A stretch of DNA of 6,100 nt from an uncultured Blautia sp. GTDB lineage: Bacteria; Bacillota; Clostridia; Lachnospirales; Lachnospiraceae. Position 1 is the first letter of the stretch. Each line of letters opens with the position of its first letter. The translations under genes and the position numbers were made by a program. The DNA lies in assembly GCA_900765525.1 (NCBI GenBank), contig CAAFRY010000136.1:1-6100 (forward strand), read 5' to 3'. The notes under the pieces were generated by a model. The model made no database searches and had not been told where the DNA came from. It saw only the letters and a program-made list of their open reading frames with translations. Positions 1-5,771 of the stretch are shown one piece after another.

Positions 1-21
1 ATATTTGTTAATTATAATAAT

Positions 22-1065
22 ATGAAAGTGAATCTTATGTCAACGAAATCTCGCAATTATTTTTTGGATAATTACAAAGCCCTTCTCATTGTTCTGGTGG
101 TAATAGGCCATTTCATTGAGCCCTGCTATGAAAACAATGATTTTTTGACTATTTTAAAATGGGTGATTTTCTCTTTTCATATGCCGGCCTTTATTTTTAT
201 TTCCGGCTTCTTTTCCAAAAAAGATATTACCCTGGGAAAACTCATACAAAAGCTGGTAATTCCTTATTTTGTTTTTGAGCTTCTCTATTACCTGCTATAT
301 GTATTTGTGATTCATAAGGAAACGGGCCTGTATTTTAACCGCCCCAAATTTTCCCTGTGGTATCTGATGTCCCTGTTTTTCTGGAGGATTATTACCCCCT
401 ATATAAGGAAAATTCCGGGAAATCTTTTCATTGCTATTACCGGCGGACTGCTGATTGGTCTTACACAGTTGGGTAACTTTTTCAGTATTCCCAGAACCCT
501 GTTTTTCTATCCCTTCTTCCTGGCCGGTTATTATTTCCGGGAAGAATGGTTTCAGGCCCTGCGAAAACGCCGGAAGCTTTTGGGCGCTGCTCTTTTTGGC
601 GTCACAGGGTTTGTCCTGTTTGCTGTAAAAACTGCAGGGTTGAATTTGTCTCCCTATATTTTCTATGGACGCTATTCCTACGCAGACATGGGGACCTCAG
701 ACACCATTGGAATTCTAATCCGTCTGGGTTGTTACGGAATTTCCTTCCTGGCCCTTTTCACTGTCTGCGGTGTGATTCCTCAGAAGCAGCATTTCTTCTC
801 TATCCTGGGGGTGCGTACTATGTCCATTTATCTTTTCCATGGACTGGTCTACAGTCTTTTAAAAGCCACCCCTGTTTTAAAGGCTGTAACCTCGATTCCG
901 GAAACAGCTCTGCTCCTTGGGTTCTGCGTTTTGCTCACCTTTTTGCTGGCTGCAAACGGCCCCTTTAAATTTGTTACTTATATATCCGCTTTCCCCATTA
1001 AACGGCCGCCTGCACCACCGGCGCTGCCCTCCGTCAGGCATAGAAACAGACTGCCTCATTCCTGA
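22..1065 (+). CDS. Membrane acyltransferase, Acyl_transf_3 / fucose 4-O-acetylase-like
   Basis: This 347-residue polytopic membrane protein probably transfers an acyl (often acetyl) group to a cell-surface sugar or envelope polymer; the acceptor cannot be read from sequence. The N-terminal helix has the family pattern DNYKALLIVLVVIGHF, with the likely catalytic His30 eleven residues after Lys19, where many relatives have Arg. A second hallmark, FHMPAFIFISGFF, covers residues 52-64, and PRTLFFYPFFLAGYYF is typical of the fucose 4-O-acetylase (COG3594) branch. About ten hydrophobic helices follow one another, and length is normal for the family. The last ~30 residues are Pro/Arg-rich and probably cytoplasmic. 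The first ATG (22) has no clear ribosome binding site; the ATG at 37, five bases after AAAGTGA, may be the true start. Its promoter lies outside the window. It appears monocistronic, ending in a terminator. The family call is firm, the substrate unknown. Confidence 0.88.
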   Translation: MKVNLMSTKSRNYFLDNYKALLIVLVVIGHFIEPCYENNDFLTILKWVIFSFHMPAFIFISGFFSKKDITLGKLIQKLVIPYFVFELLYYLLYVFVIHKETGLYFNRPKFSLWYLMSLFFWRIITPYIRKIPGNLFIAITGGLLIGLTQLGNFFSIPRTLFFYPFFLAGYYFREEWFQALRKRRKLLGAALFGVTGFVLFAVKTAGLNLSPYIFYGRYSYADMGTSDTIGILIRLGCYGISFLALFTVCGVIPQKQHFFSILGVRTMSIYLFHGLVYSLLKATPVLKAVTSIPETALLLGFCVLLTFLLAANGPFKFVTYISAFPIKRPPAPPALPSVRHRNRLPHS

Positions 1066-1100
1066 TAGATTTACTCAGGAAGAGGCAGTCTCTCTTTTTT
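1048..1100 (+). terminator. Intrinsic terminator overlapping the acyltransferase 3' end
   Basis: The arm at 1048-1057 pairs with 1082-1091 (10 bp). After one bulged A (1058), 1059-1065 pairs with 1075-1081 (7 bp), leaving a 9-nt loop. A CTCTTTTTT tract follows at 1092-1100. The TGA stop of the acyltransferase (1063-1065) is inside the left arm. Read on the minus strand the hairpin is followed only by GTTTCT, so it may also stop the convergent symporter operon, but less efficiently. Confidence 0.9.
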
Positions 1101-1135
1101 GCTTCGCTTATTTCTTTTCATCATTACAGCTCTAT

Positions 1136-1312
1136 TTATTCCAGGTAATCTCTTTCACAGTCCTTACAGCGTCCATCTCTGGTGCAGTGAAAATGCAGCA
1201 CTGTGTCAGGAACTCTGGTACAGGTGGCACGGGCGTATTCCACCACATGCTCTGCTTTCTGCTGTGTTCTGGGACAATAAACCTGATATTCTTTCGTATA
1301 CCTGTCTCCCAT
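1136..1312 (-). CDS. Small cysteine-rich protein, 58 aa, unknown function
   Basis: I do not recognise a named family. The product is a soluble 58-residue protein starting MGDRYTKEYQVYCPRT, with no signal peptide or membrane helix. It has five cysteines (13, 31, 43, 49, 52), including Cys-x5-Cys-x2-Cys at the C-terminus, and His22, His40 and His42, so a small zinc-binding fold is plausible (inference). The N-terminal stretch CPRTQQKAEHVVEYA resembles short clostridial proteins with a CPxTxxKA start, from memory only. The start at 1312 is supported by AAGGGA at 1325-1320, eight bases upstream and embedded in the last codons of the AgcS gene; the gap to the AgcS TGA is four bases, suggesting translational coupling. 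An ATG at 1348 in the same frame would overlap AgcS and lacks comparable support. It is the last gene of the minus-strand operon. Confidence 0.7.
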   Translation of the reverse strand: MGDRYTKEYQVYCPRTQQKAEHVVEYARATCTRVPDTVLHFHCTRDGRCKDCERDYLE

Positions 1313-1316
1313 TTTC

Positions 1317-2687
1317 TCATCCCTTCTTTCCGGAAGCAAATCCTTCAAAATAGACTTTTGTCTCGGATATGACCACTCCGCTGAGCCCCAAAAGCCCTAT
1401 CAGATTGGGAAAGGCCATACATGCATTGGTAATATCTGCCATGAGCCAGATGGGCTGCAGTTCCAGATAAGGCGCCAGCGCCACACAGGCAATATAGCAA
1501 ATTTTATAAGGTAAAATCCACTTTACGCCTTTGGACAAATATACCAGACATCTCTCTCCATAATAGCACCAGCTTATAATGGTAGTAAAGGCAAAAAATA
1601 TAAGTCCCACGGACACCATATACATTCCCATATTATGAGGGAGGCTTAGATTATAGGCTGCATTAGAAAGCCGTCCCCCGTCTAAATCTGTTGACTCTAA
1701 AAGTCCTGAAGTTATCACTACAAGCCCTGTCATGGTACAGATGATAATGGTGGTAAAAAATACGCTTGTCATAGATACCAGCCCCTGCCTTACGCAGGAT
1801 TTTGTCTTTGCCGCTGCCACCACAATAGGTGAGCTTCCAAGGCCTGCCTCGTTGGTATAAACGCCCCTTGCTATTCCGGTCCGCATGGAAGTCATAACGG
1901 AAATAAATGCCGTGCCTGCAGCTCCTCCCCCAACGCCCTGAGGTGTAAAGGCAGAGGTAATTATCAAATGAAAGGCCTCAGGTAATGCTGAAAAATTCAA
2001 AAGAAGAATCACCAAAGAACCTGCAATATACAGCATAGCCATAAAAGGAACAACAAACTGTGCTGTATTGGAAATACTCTGGATTCCCCCCAGCACAACA
2101 CAGGCCACCGCAACAGCCACCACAATACCAATAAGCCAAACCGGAAGACCAAAGGCCTCGCTGGTGGATTCTGTTATAGCATTTACCTGGGGAAAGGTAC
2201 CGCAGCCCAGCATAGCCGTCATGATTCCAAAGAAGGCAAACAATTTGGCCAGCCATTTCCATCTGTCCCCCATTCCATTTTGAATGTAGTACATAGGGCC
2301 GCCGCATATCTGTCCCTTTTCGTCAGTGCTTCTGTATTTTACCGCCAAAACTCCTTCTGCGTATTTGGTAGCCATTCCTACAAAGGCAGAAACCCACATC
2401 CAGAAAAGAGCCCCAGGGCCTCCTGCCCGTAAGGCCGTGGCTACTCCCACAATGCTTCCTGTTCCGATGGTTGCCGCCAGAGCCGTACATAGAGAGGCAA
2501 ATGCAGATACATCTCCTTCCCCCTCCTCTTTTTCAAAAATATAGCGGATAGCAAGCCCCAGCCTGGTCATCTGTATCCCCTTCAGCTTCAAGGTGAAATA
2601 AAAGCCTGTGGCCAGAAGCAGCAGCATGGTAGGCGGTCCCCACACAATTTCCTGTACTTTCTGAAGTATTGTCAATAAACCATTCAT
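1317..2687 (-). CDS. Na+:alanine/glycine symporter, AgcS family
   Basis: This 456-residue inner-membrane secondary transporter of the AGCS family (APC superfamily, LeuT-like fold) should import small neutral amino acids, alanine or glycine, with Na+. Family signatures are clear: ALAATIGTGSIVGVATAL (residues 69-86) followed by GGPGALFWMW (89-98), then ATKYAEG with AVKYR, GGPMYYIQNG, and GIARGVYTNEAGLGSSPI in the second half, and WCYYGERC near the C-terminal third. About eleven hydrophobic helices and the length fit the family. The commonly seen GTGN in the first motif is GTGS here. ATG 2687 is preceded by AAAGG at 2700-2696 with 8-nt spacing. It starts 18 nt after the NSS gene and is followed after 4 nt by a small Cys-rich gene, so it is the middle gene of an operon. 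Whether it prefers alanine or glycine cannot be decided from sequence. Confidence 0.95.
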   Translation of the reverse strand: MNGLLTILQKVQEIVWGPPTMLLLLATGFYFTLKLKGIQMTRLGLAIRYIFEKEEGEGDVSAFASLCTALAATIGTGSIVGVATALRAGGPGALFWMWVSAFVGMATKYAEGVLAVKYRSTDEKGQICGGPMYYIQNGMGDRWKWLAKLFAFFGIMTAMLGCGTFPQVNAITESTSEAFGLPVWLIGIVVAVAVACVVLGGIQSISNTAQFVVPFMAMLYIAGSLVILLLNFSALPEAFHLIITSAFTPQGVGGGAAGTAFISVMTSMRTGIARGVYTNEAGLGSSPIVVAAAKTKSCVRQGLVSMTSVFFTTIIICTMTGLVVITSGLLESTDLDGGRLSNAAYNLSLPHNMGMYMVSVGLIFFAFTTIISWCYYGERCLVYLSKGVKWILPYKICYIACVALAPYLELQPIWLMADITNACMAFPNLIGLLGLSGVVISETKVYFEGFASGKKG

Positions 2688-2705
2688 TTCTATAACCTTT
2701 CTGTA

Positions 2706-4025
2706 TCAGCCAATCCCCTTATAAATCAATCCCAGTATAAACACAAGAATAGTCAGGGGAACATAAATATATTTTGCGGTTGGCCGGAAAAATTTAGCCA
2801 ACGGCTTCTCTCTTCCGGTTTCCAGCTCCTCTTTGATTTTATCAAAGCCTAATACATAATAAATGGACGCTGCTCCCAGCACCGCTCCAAGGGGAACAAT
2901 AAGGATAGTAATAAAATCCATCCAACTTCCCACTCTGGATTCTTCCTCTATAAAAAGACCGGCTAAAAGCGCAATGGACCCGCACAGGATTACAGCCCAC
3001 TTTCTGCTAAGCCCGAATCTGTTCTGCCAGCTCTCCGATACAGCCTCAAACATATTGATGAGAGATGTGATTCCTGCAAAACTTACAGACAGGAAAAACA
3101 CTGCCAGAAATAAATTTCCCATAGGCATCTGTCTGAAGATATTCGGTATGGTGATAAACATCAGAGAAGGGCCTGAGGAAGGCTGTATGCCAAAGGCGAA
3201 CACAGCGGGCATAATGGCCAGGGCCGAAAGCATAGCTGCTATGGTATCAAAAAAGGCGGTCTGAAGAGAAGCCTTTGGTATATCCTCCTTCTTACTGAGA
3301 TAAGAGCCATAAACAATCATTCCGGACCCCGTAATAGAAAGGGAAAAAAATGCCTGTCCCATAGCCATAACCCAGGTATCTATGTCAGCCAGTGCTTCCC
3401 ATTTGGGAATAAAAAGAAACTTATATCCTTCCACGGCTCCCGGCAAAAAGAATACTCGCACAGCCAGACAGGCAAAAAGAATAAAAAACAGAGGCATAAG
3501 AACCTTATTTGCCTTTTCTATCTGCACCGCCGCACCGCAGAGCAGCACAACCACAGTAATCACTATCACAGCAACATGCCAGGGTACGTTTCCCATGAAA
3601 GAAGTAACGCCTGCAAAATATTCTGAAGCTTCCTGCTCTAAAACCTGGTTAGTAAAAGAACCCCACAAAAACCGCAGCACCCAGCCAATAATAACTGAGT
3701 ATCCCACAGCGATTCCCAGAGACCCCAGAAGAGGAAGCCAACCCAAAATTTTTCCTGCTTTTTTCATCTTTCTGGAAGACCAGCACATTTCATAAGCCCC
3801 CAGAGTTCCGGTTCCCGCCTTTCTCCCAATGGCAAATTCCGCAGAAAGTCCTACAAAGCCAAAGAGACAAATAAAGAAAATATAGAGGATTAAAAACGCC
3901 GCTCCTCCATATTCTCCAAGGCGGTATGGAAACATCCAGATATTTCCCAGCCCCACCGCCGAGCCAACACAAGCCAGTACAAATCCAAGAGAGTTTGTAA
4001 AACTCCCGTTTTTATGTTTCTGCAT
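2706..4025 (-). CDS. Na+-dependent amino acid symporter, NSS (SNF) family
   Basis: This 439-residue Na+-coupled symporter belongs to the neurotransmitter:sodium symporter family (LeuT, Tyt1, MhsT relatives), which imports amino acids in bacteria. TM1 carries GFVLACVGSAVGLGNIWMFPY (two pieces: residues 14-27 and 28-34); Asn28 corresponds to the Na+ ligand Asn27 of LeuT. GGAAF and AEFAIGRK follow. MDFITILIVPLGAV near the C-terminus aligns with LeuT TM10, keeping the Asp of the extracellular gate. The protein ends after an eleventh helix, as many bacterial members do, rather than the twelve of animal members. The gate Arg (LeuT Arg30) is Met31 here. ATG 4025 has a perfect AGGAGG (4036-4031) with 5-nt spacing. 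It is the first gene of the minus operon, with a promoter candidate at 4103-4075. The substrate is probably an aromatic, branched-chain or other neutral amino acid (inference). Confidence 0.95.
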   Translation of the reverse strand: MQKHKNGSFTNSLGFVLACVGSAVGLGNIWMFPYRLGEYGGAAFLILYIFFICLFGFVGLSAEFAIGRKAGTGTLGAYEMCWSSRKMKKAGKILGWLPLLGSLGIAVGYSVIIGWVLRFLWGSFTNQVLEQEASEYFAGVTSFMGNVPWHVAVIVITVVVLLCGAAVQIEKANKVLMPLFFILFACLAVRVFFLPGAVEGYKFLFIPKWEALADIDTWVMAMGQAFFSLSITGSGMIVYGSYLSKKEDIPKASLQTAFFDTIAAMLSALAIMPAVFAFGIQPSSGPSLMFITIPNIFRQMPMGNLFLAVFFLSVSFAGITSLINMFEAVSESWQNRFGLSRKWAVILCGSIALLAGLFIEEESRVGSWMDFITILIVPLGAVLGAASIYYVLGFDKIKEELETGREKPLAKFFRPTAKYIYVPLTILVFILGLIYKGIG

Positions 4026-4074
4026 ATTTTCCTCCTGCTATGCCCCTTACGGACATTTTTCGTCACACTTCAAC

Positions 4075-4103
4075 AATTTAACAAAGATATAACAGAAAGT
4101 CAA
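4075..4103 (-). promoter_or_regulatory. Promoter candidate for the symporter operon
   Basis: Read on the minus strand, TTGACT (4103-4098) is separated by exactly 17 bp from TAAATT (4080-4075). The -35 is a 5/6 match and the -10 a 4/6 match to sigma-A. It would give a roughly 40-nt leader ending in the AGGAGG site at 4036-4031. The leader holds only a short TGTCC/GGGCA hairpin near 4055-4041 and no recognisable riboswitch or T-box. Confidence 0.6.
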
Positions 4104-4190
4104 CCAGGGCAAACACTCCCAAGTGAATCCTTTTACTGACACATTCCTTTTAAAACCAGAATATCGGGCCTTATTCCCGAGGATTTTATA
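4104..4190. other. Centre of the divergent intergenic region, with a short inverted repeat
   Basis: There is no gene here. This AT-rich stretch lies between the two divergent promoters. The only visible structure is TCGGG (4164-4168) facing CCCGA (4176-4180) across 7 bases, about 10 bp before the -35 of the plus-strand promoter. It could be an operator half-site pair, but such a short repeat may be chance. Confidence 0.3.
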
Positions 4191-4219
4191 TTGTGACTCT
4201 TCTTCAGTCATGATATACT
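4191..4219 (+). promoter_or_regulatory. Sigma-A promoter for the UPF0126/TRIC-like gene
   Basis: TTGTGA (4191-4196), a 17-bp spacer, then TATACT (4214-4219) match 4/6 and 5/6 of consensus with ideal spacing. The predicted transcript start is near 4226, giving a leader of about 50 nt. The ribosome binding site AAAGGAG (4258-4264) lies 10 nt before the ATG at 4275. Confidence 0.7.
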
Positions 4220-4226
4220 GACTCAT

Positions 4227-4253
4227 GTACCGGTCTGCCGGTCTATCAGGTAC
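4227..4253 (+). repeat. Nested inverted and direct repeats in the leader
   Basis: Right at the predicted transcript start, ACCGG (4229-4233) pairs with CCGGT (4238-4242) across TCTG. An outer GTACC (4227-4231) can pair with GGTAC (4249-4253), an alternative that shares bases with the inner arm. CCGGTCT also occurs as a direct repeat (4230-4236 and 4238-4244). It may be a repressor site or an mRNA 5' hairpin; nothing identifies a ligand. Confidence 0.45.
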
Positions 4254-4274
4254 TTTTAAAGGAGCTTTTTAACT

Positions 4275-4913
4275 ATGGATACGTTTATTTTTGTTCTTGA
4301 AATTATCGGCACCATCGCCTTTGCCTCCTCAGGAGCTATGCTGGCCATGGAGAAGAAAATGGACATTTTCGGTGTTAATGTTCTGGGAGCTACCACCGCA
4401 GTGGGCGGCGGAATGATGCGGGATATTATACTGGGGGTTACGCCTCCCGCCGCTTTTTCAAAGCCTATTTATATCTTAGTTTCCCTGGTGACATCCACAT
4501 TGCTTTTTACTATCGTTTACATAAAACCAATGCTTCTTCACTCCAAAATCAAAAGCAGCTATTATGACAGACTTATGCTCTGGTGCGATACTGCCGGACT
4601 GGGAATTTTCACCGTGGTAGGTATCCAGACAGCTTCAGGAATTATGCAGGAAAACAATTCCTTTTTCTTTGTATTTATCGGCGTACTTACCGGTGTAGGA
4701 GGAGGTGTTCTGCGGGATATAATGGCAGGCGAAACGCCTTACATCCTGGTAAAGCATATCTACGCCTGTGCGGCTATTGCCGGAGGAATCGTATGTGTGC
4801 TGTGCAGAAGCTCCATGGGAGAAGCCGCCGGAGTAATCTTAGGACTTGCAGTTACGGTTATCATCCGCTCTCTTGCTGCCCGTTTCCACTGGAATTTGCT
4901 ACGGATTCATTGA
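4275..4913 (+). CDS. UPF0126 / TRIC-like membrane protein (cation channel or glycine transporter)
   Basis: This 212-residue, probably seven-helix membrane protein has the internal duplication of the family: GATTAVGGGMMRDIILG (residues 38-54) and GVLTGVGGGVLRDIMAG (136-152). The paired GGGxxRD motifs mark the kinked helices lining the pore in prokaryotic TRIC structures. Structural work describes such proteins as trimeric monovalent cation channels. Large-scale mutant phenotyping links UPF0126 members to glycine uptake, and Pfam names the domain a glycine transporter. Location opposite an alanine/glycine symporter fits the second role, but this is only context. Length is typical. ATG 4275 follows AAAGGAG by 10 nt. 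No terminator with a T-tract follows, so read-through into yqeY is possible. Its stop TGA (4911-4913) overlaps the -35 of the next promoter. Confidence 0.93.
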   Translation: MDTFIFVLEIIGTIAFASSGAMLAMEKKMDIFGVNVLGATTAVGGGMMRDIILGVTPPAAFSKPIYILVSLVTSTLLFTIVYIKPMLLHSKIKSSYYDRLMLWCDTAGLGIFTVVGIQTASGIMQENNSFFFVFIGVLTGVGGGVLRDIMAGETPYILVKHIYACAAIAGGIVCVLCRSSMGEAAGVILGLAVTVIIRSLAARFHWNLLRIH

Positions 4914-4937
4914 CCAAAAGAAAAATCGTGGTATAAT
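4910..4937 (+). promoter_or_regulatory. Strong extended -10 promoter for yqeY
   Basis: TTGACC (4910-4915) is followed after 16 bp by a perfect TATAAT (4932-4937), with TG one base before it (4929-4930), an extended -10. The -35 box overlaps the stop codon of the preceding gene. The -10 lies within the left arm of the first stem-loop of the structured element, and transcription should begin near 4944, in that hairpin's loop. Confidence 0.7.
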
Positions 4938-5070
4938 GTCCACAAAGTGGGCATTATACCTGCGCATAAAGCGGTTTCTGCGTTCACCGCAGAAATCCGC
5001 TGCGCATCCAACTGCCATGTCCGGAGGACATGGTATAATGTCGTCAGACATTATACTGTTGGCCGGATGC
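4930..5070. repeat. Structured palindromic intergenic element with inverted termini
   Basis: There are four strong stem-loops in about 140 bases. (A) 4930-4943 pairs with 4947-4960, 14 bp with one G-T pair, loop AAA. (B) TGCGCA at 4961-4966 and 5001-5006 encloses 4971-4974/4997-5000 and 4975-4982/4988-4995, with loop 4983-4987. (C) 5015-5022 pairs with 5026-5033, 8 bp, loop GGA. (D) 5034-5042 pairs with 5047-5055, 9 bp, loop GTCA. CCAAC (5008-5012) and GTTGG (5058-5062) can close C and D into a junction, extended by GCAT/ATGC. GGTATAATGTC at 4930 is an inverted near-copy of GACATTATACT ending at 5057, and recurs directly at 5032. None of the hairpins is followed by a T-tract, so they are not ordinary terminators. 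It could be a dispersed REP/MITE-like repeat or a structured leader RNA. The rest, to 5130, is unstructured apart from the yqeY ribosome binding site. Confidence 0.75.
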
Positions 5071-5130
5071 CGCCAAAGTGAAGTGCAGACCTGCCGCAAA
5101 GGTAAAACAGGAAAAGGAGTGTGCATAAAT

Positions 5131-5580
5131 ATGAGTAAAATTGATGTAGTAAGAAAAGCCATGGTAGAGGCCATGAAAGCAGGAGACAAGGAGCGGAAGG
5201 ATTCTCTTTCCATGCTGCTGTCTGCTCTAAAAAACAAGGCAATTGACAAGCGCTCTGACCTTACAGAGGCAGAAGAAAACGAAGTGGTTTTGAAAGAAAT
5301 CAAACAGACAAAGGAAACTCTGGACCTGACTCCTTCAGAGCGTCAGGACATTATTGAAGAATGTACCAAACGGATTGCCGTGTATGAGGAATTTGCGCCA
5401 AAAATGCTGAACGAAGAAGAGATTAAAGAAGTTATCCGGCAGGTTTTAGGAGAACTTTCTATCGAATCCCCTACTCCAAAGGATAAAGGCCCCATCATGA
5501 AGGTGCTGATGCCCAAGGTGAAAGGCATTGCTGACGGCAAGCTGGTAAACCAGGTGCTGGCTTCCATGATGCAGCAGTAG
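5131..5580 (+). CDS. yqeY: YqeY-type protein (GatB/YqeY domain)
   Basis: This 149-residue soluble, mostly helical, charged cytoplasmic protein is the full length of the stand-alone YqeY family, related to the C-terminal tail domain of GatB, the tRNA-binding part of the Asp-/Glu-tRNA amidotransferase. The precise role of free YqeY is not settled; a tRNA-linked function is inferred from homology. Family features run in order: an N-terminal helix with DKERKDSLSMLLSALKNKAID (split: residues 19-27 and 28-39), KEIKQTKETLD in the middle, the EEFAPKMLNEEEI segment, and the C-terminal KDKGPIMKVLMPKVKGIADG ahead of the last helix. ATG 5131 is preceded by AAAAGGAG (5112-5119), 11 nt away. The frame is open upstream to 4846, but that part translates the hairpin element and the end of another gene and is not coding. 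Expression is probably driven by the promoter at 4910-4937. Confidence 0.93.
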   Translation: MSKIDVVRKAMVEAMKAGDKERKDSLSMLLSALKNKAIDKRSDLTEAEENEVVLKEIKQTKETLDLTPSERQDIIEECTKRIAVYEEFAPKMLNEEEIKEVIRQVLGELSIESPTPKDKGPIMKVLMPKVKGIADGKLVNQVLASMMQQ

Positions 5581-5692
5581 TAAATTCAGAGACACGGATA
5601 TTGGGCAATATGTTATTATACCTCAATTTTGGAGTCGGTACCACCGGTGCAGCCCCAAAAGGGACTTGCTAGAGGTAGATGTACACGCAAGA
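5581..5692. other. Intergenic stretch after yqeY, no gene seen
   Basis: No gene or recognised RNA is visible. ATATT/AATAT (5598-5602 and 5607-5611) around GGGC forms a weak hairpin. TTTTGG and CCAAAA bracket a GGTACCACCGGTGC segment around 5626-5660 and could form a loose extended hairpin. TATAAT on the minus strand near 5615-5620 lacks a convincing -35. The stretch may be untranslated tail of both convergent transcripts. Confidence 0.4.
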
Positions 5693-5727
5693 AAAGTGGT
5701 GTTGGAGCCAAGCTCCAACACCACTTT
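5693..5727. terminator. Perfect 16-bp hairpin, probable bidirectional terminator
   Basis: The arm at 5693-5708 is perfectly complementary to 5712-5727, with a CAA loop. On the minus strand the hairpin runs into TTTTCTTG; on the plus strand into TTTGTCTA. Both U-tracts are short, but the A-rich base of the stem helps in each direction. It lies between the convergent yqeY and the minus-strand reading frame ending at 5772, where a shared terminator is expected. Confidence 0.7.
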
Positions 5728-5771
5728 GTCTACAGTCTGAGAGCAGCAAAATGCCACTCTTTTATTGATAT

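Noticed and set aside
1136..1348. A longer 70-residue version of the small Cys-rich protein
   Set aside because: Its ATG lies inside the AgcS coding region with no good ribosome binding site. The ATG at 1312 has AAGGGA at 8-nt spacing and the usual operon gap.
917..1372. Plus-strand open frames over the acyltransferase end and opposite the small Cys-rich gene
   Set aside because: They cross a strong terminator, have no ribosome binding site or recognisable motifs, and look like shadows of the genes on the other frames.
4026..4274. A riboswitch or T-box before either transport gene
   Set aside because: Predicted leaders are only about 40-50 nt, with short hairpins, no terminator, and no T-box or glycine-aptamer consensus.
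4930..5070. CRISPR array or tRNA-like structure
   Set aside because: The repeats are inverted and unevenly spaced, without regular spacers, and no cloverleaf or conserved tRNA bases were found.
4846..5130. A 95-codon in-frame upstream extension of yqeY
   Set aside because: It would translate the end of the UPF0126 gene out of frame and the hairpin element. The family starts at the ATG at 5131, which has its own ribosome binding site.
5611..5640. Minus-strand TATAAT as an antisense promoter into yqeY, and as a further copy of the element terminus
   Set aside because: There is no adequate -35 at 16-18 bp, and the similarity to the element is only eight bases (GGTATAAT), within chance in AT-rich DNA.
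5640..5760. Insertion sequence end or attachment site near the 16-bp perfect hairpin
   Set aside because: No transposase or integrase, target duplication or second end is visible; a terminator between convergent genes explains the hairpin.
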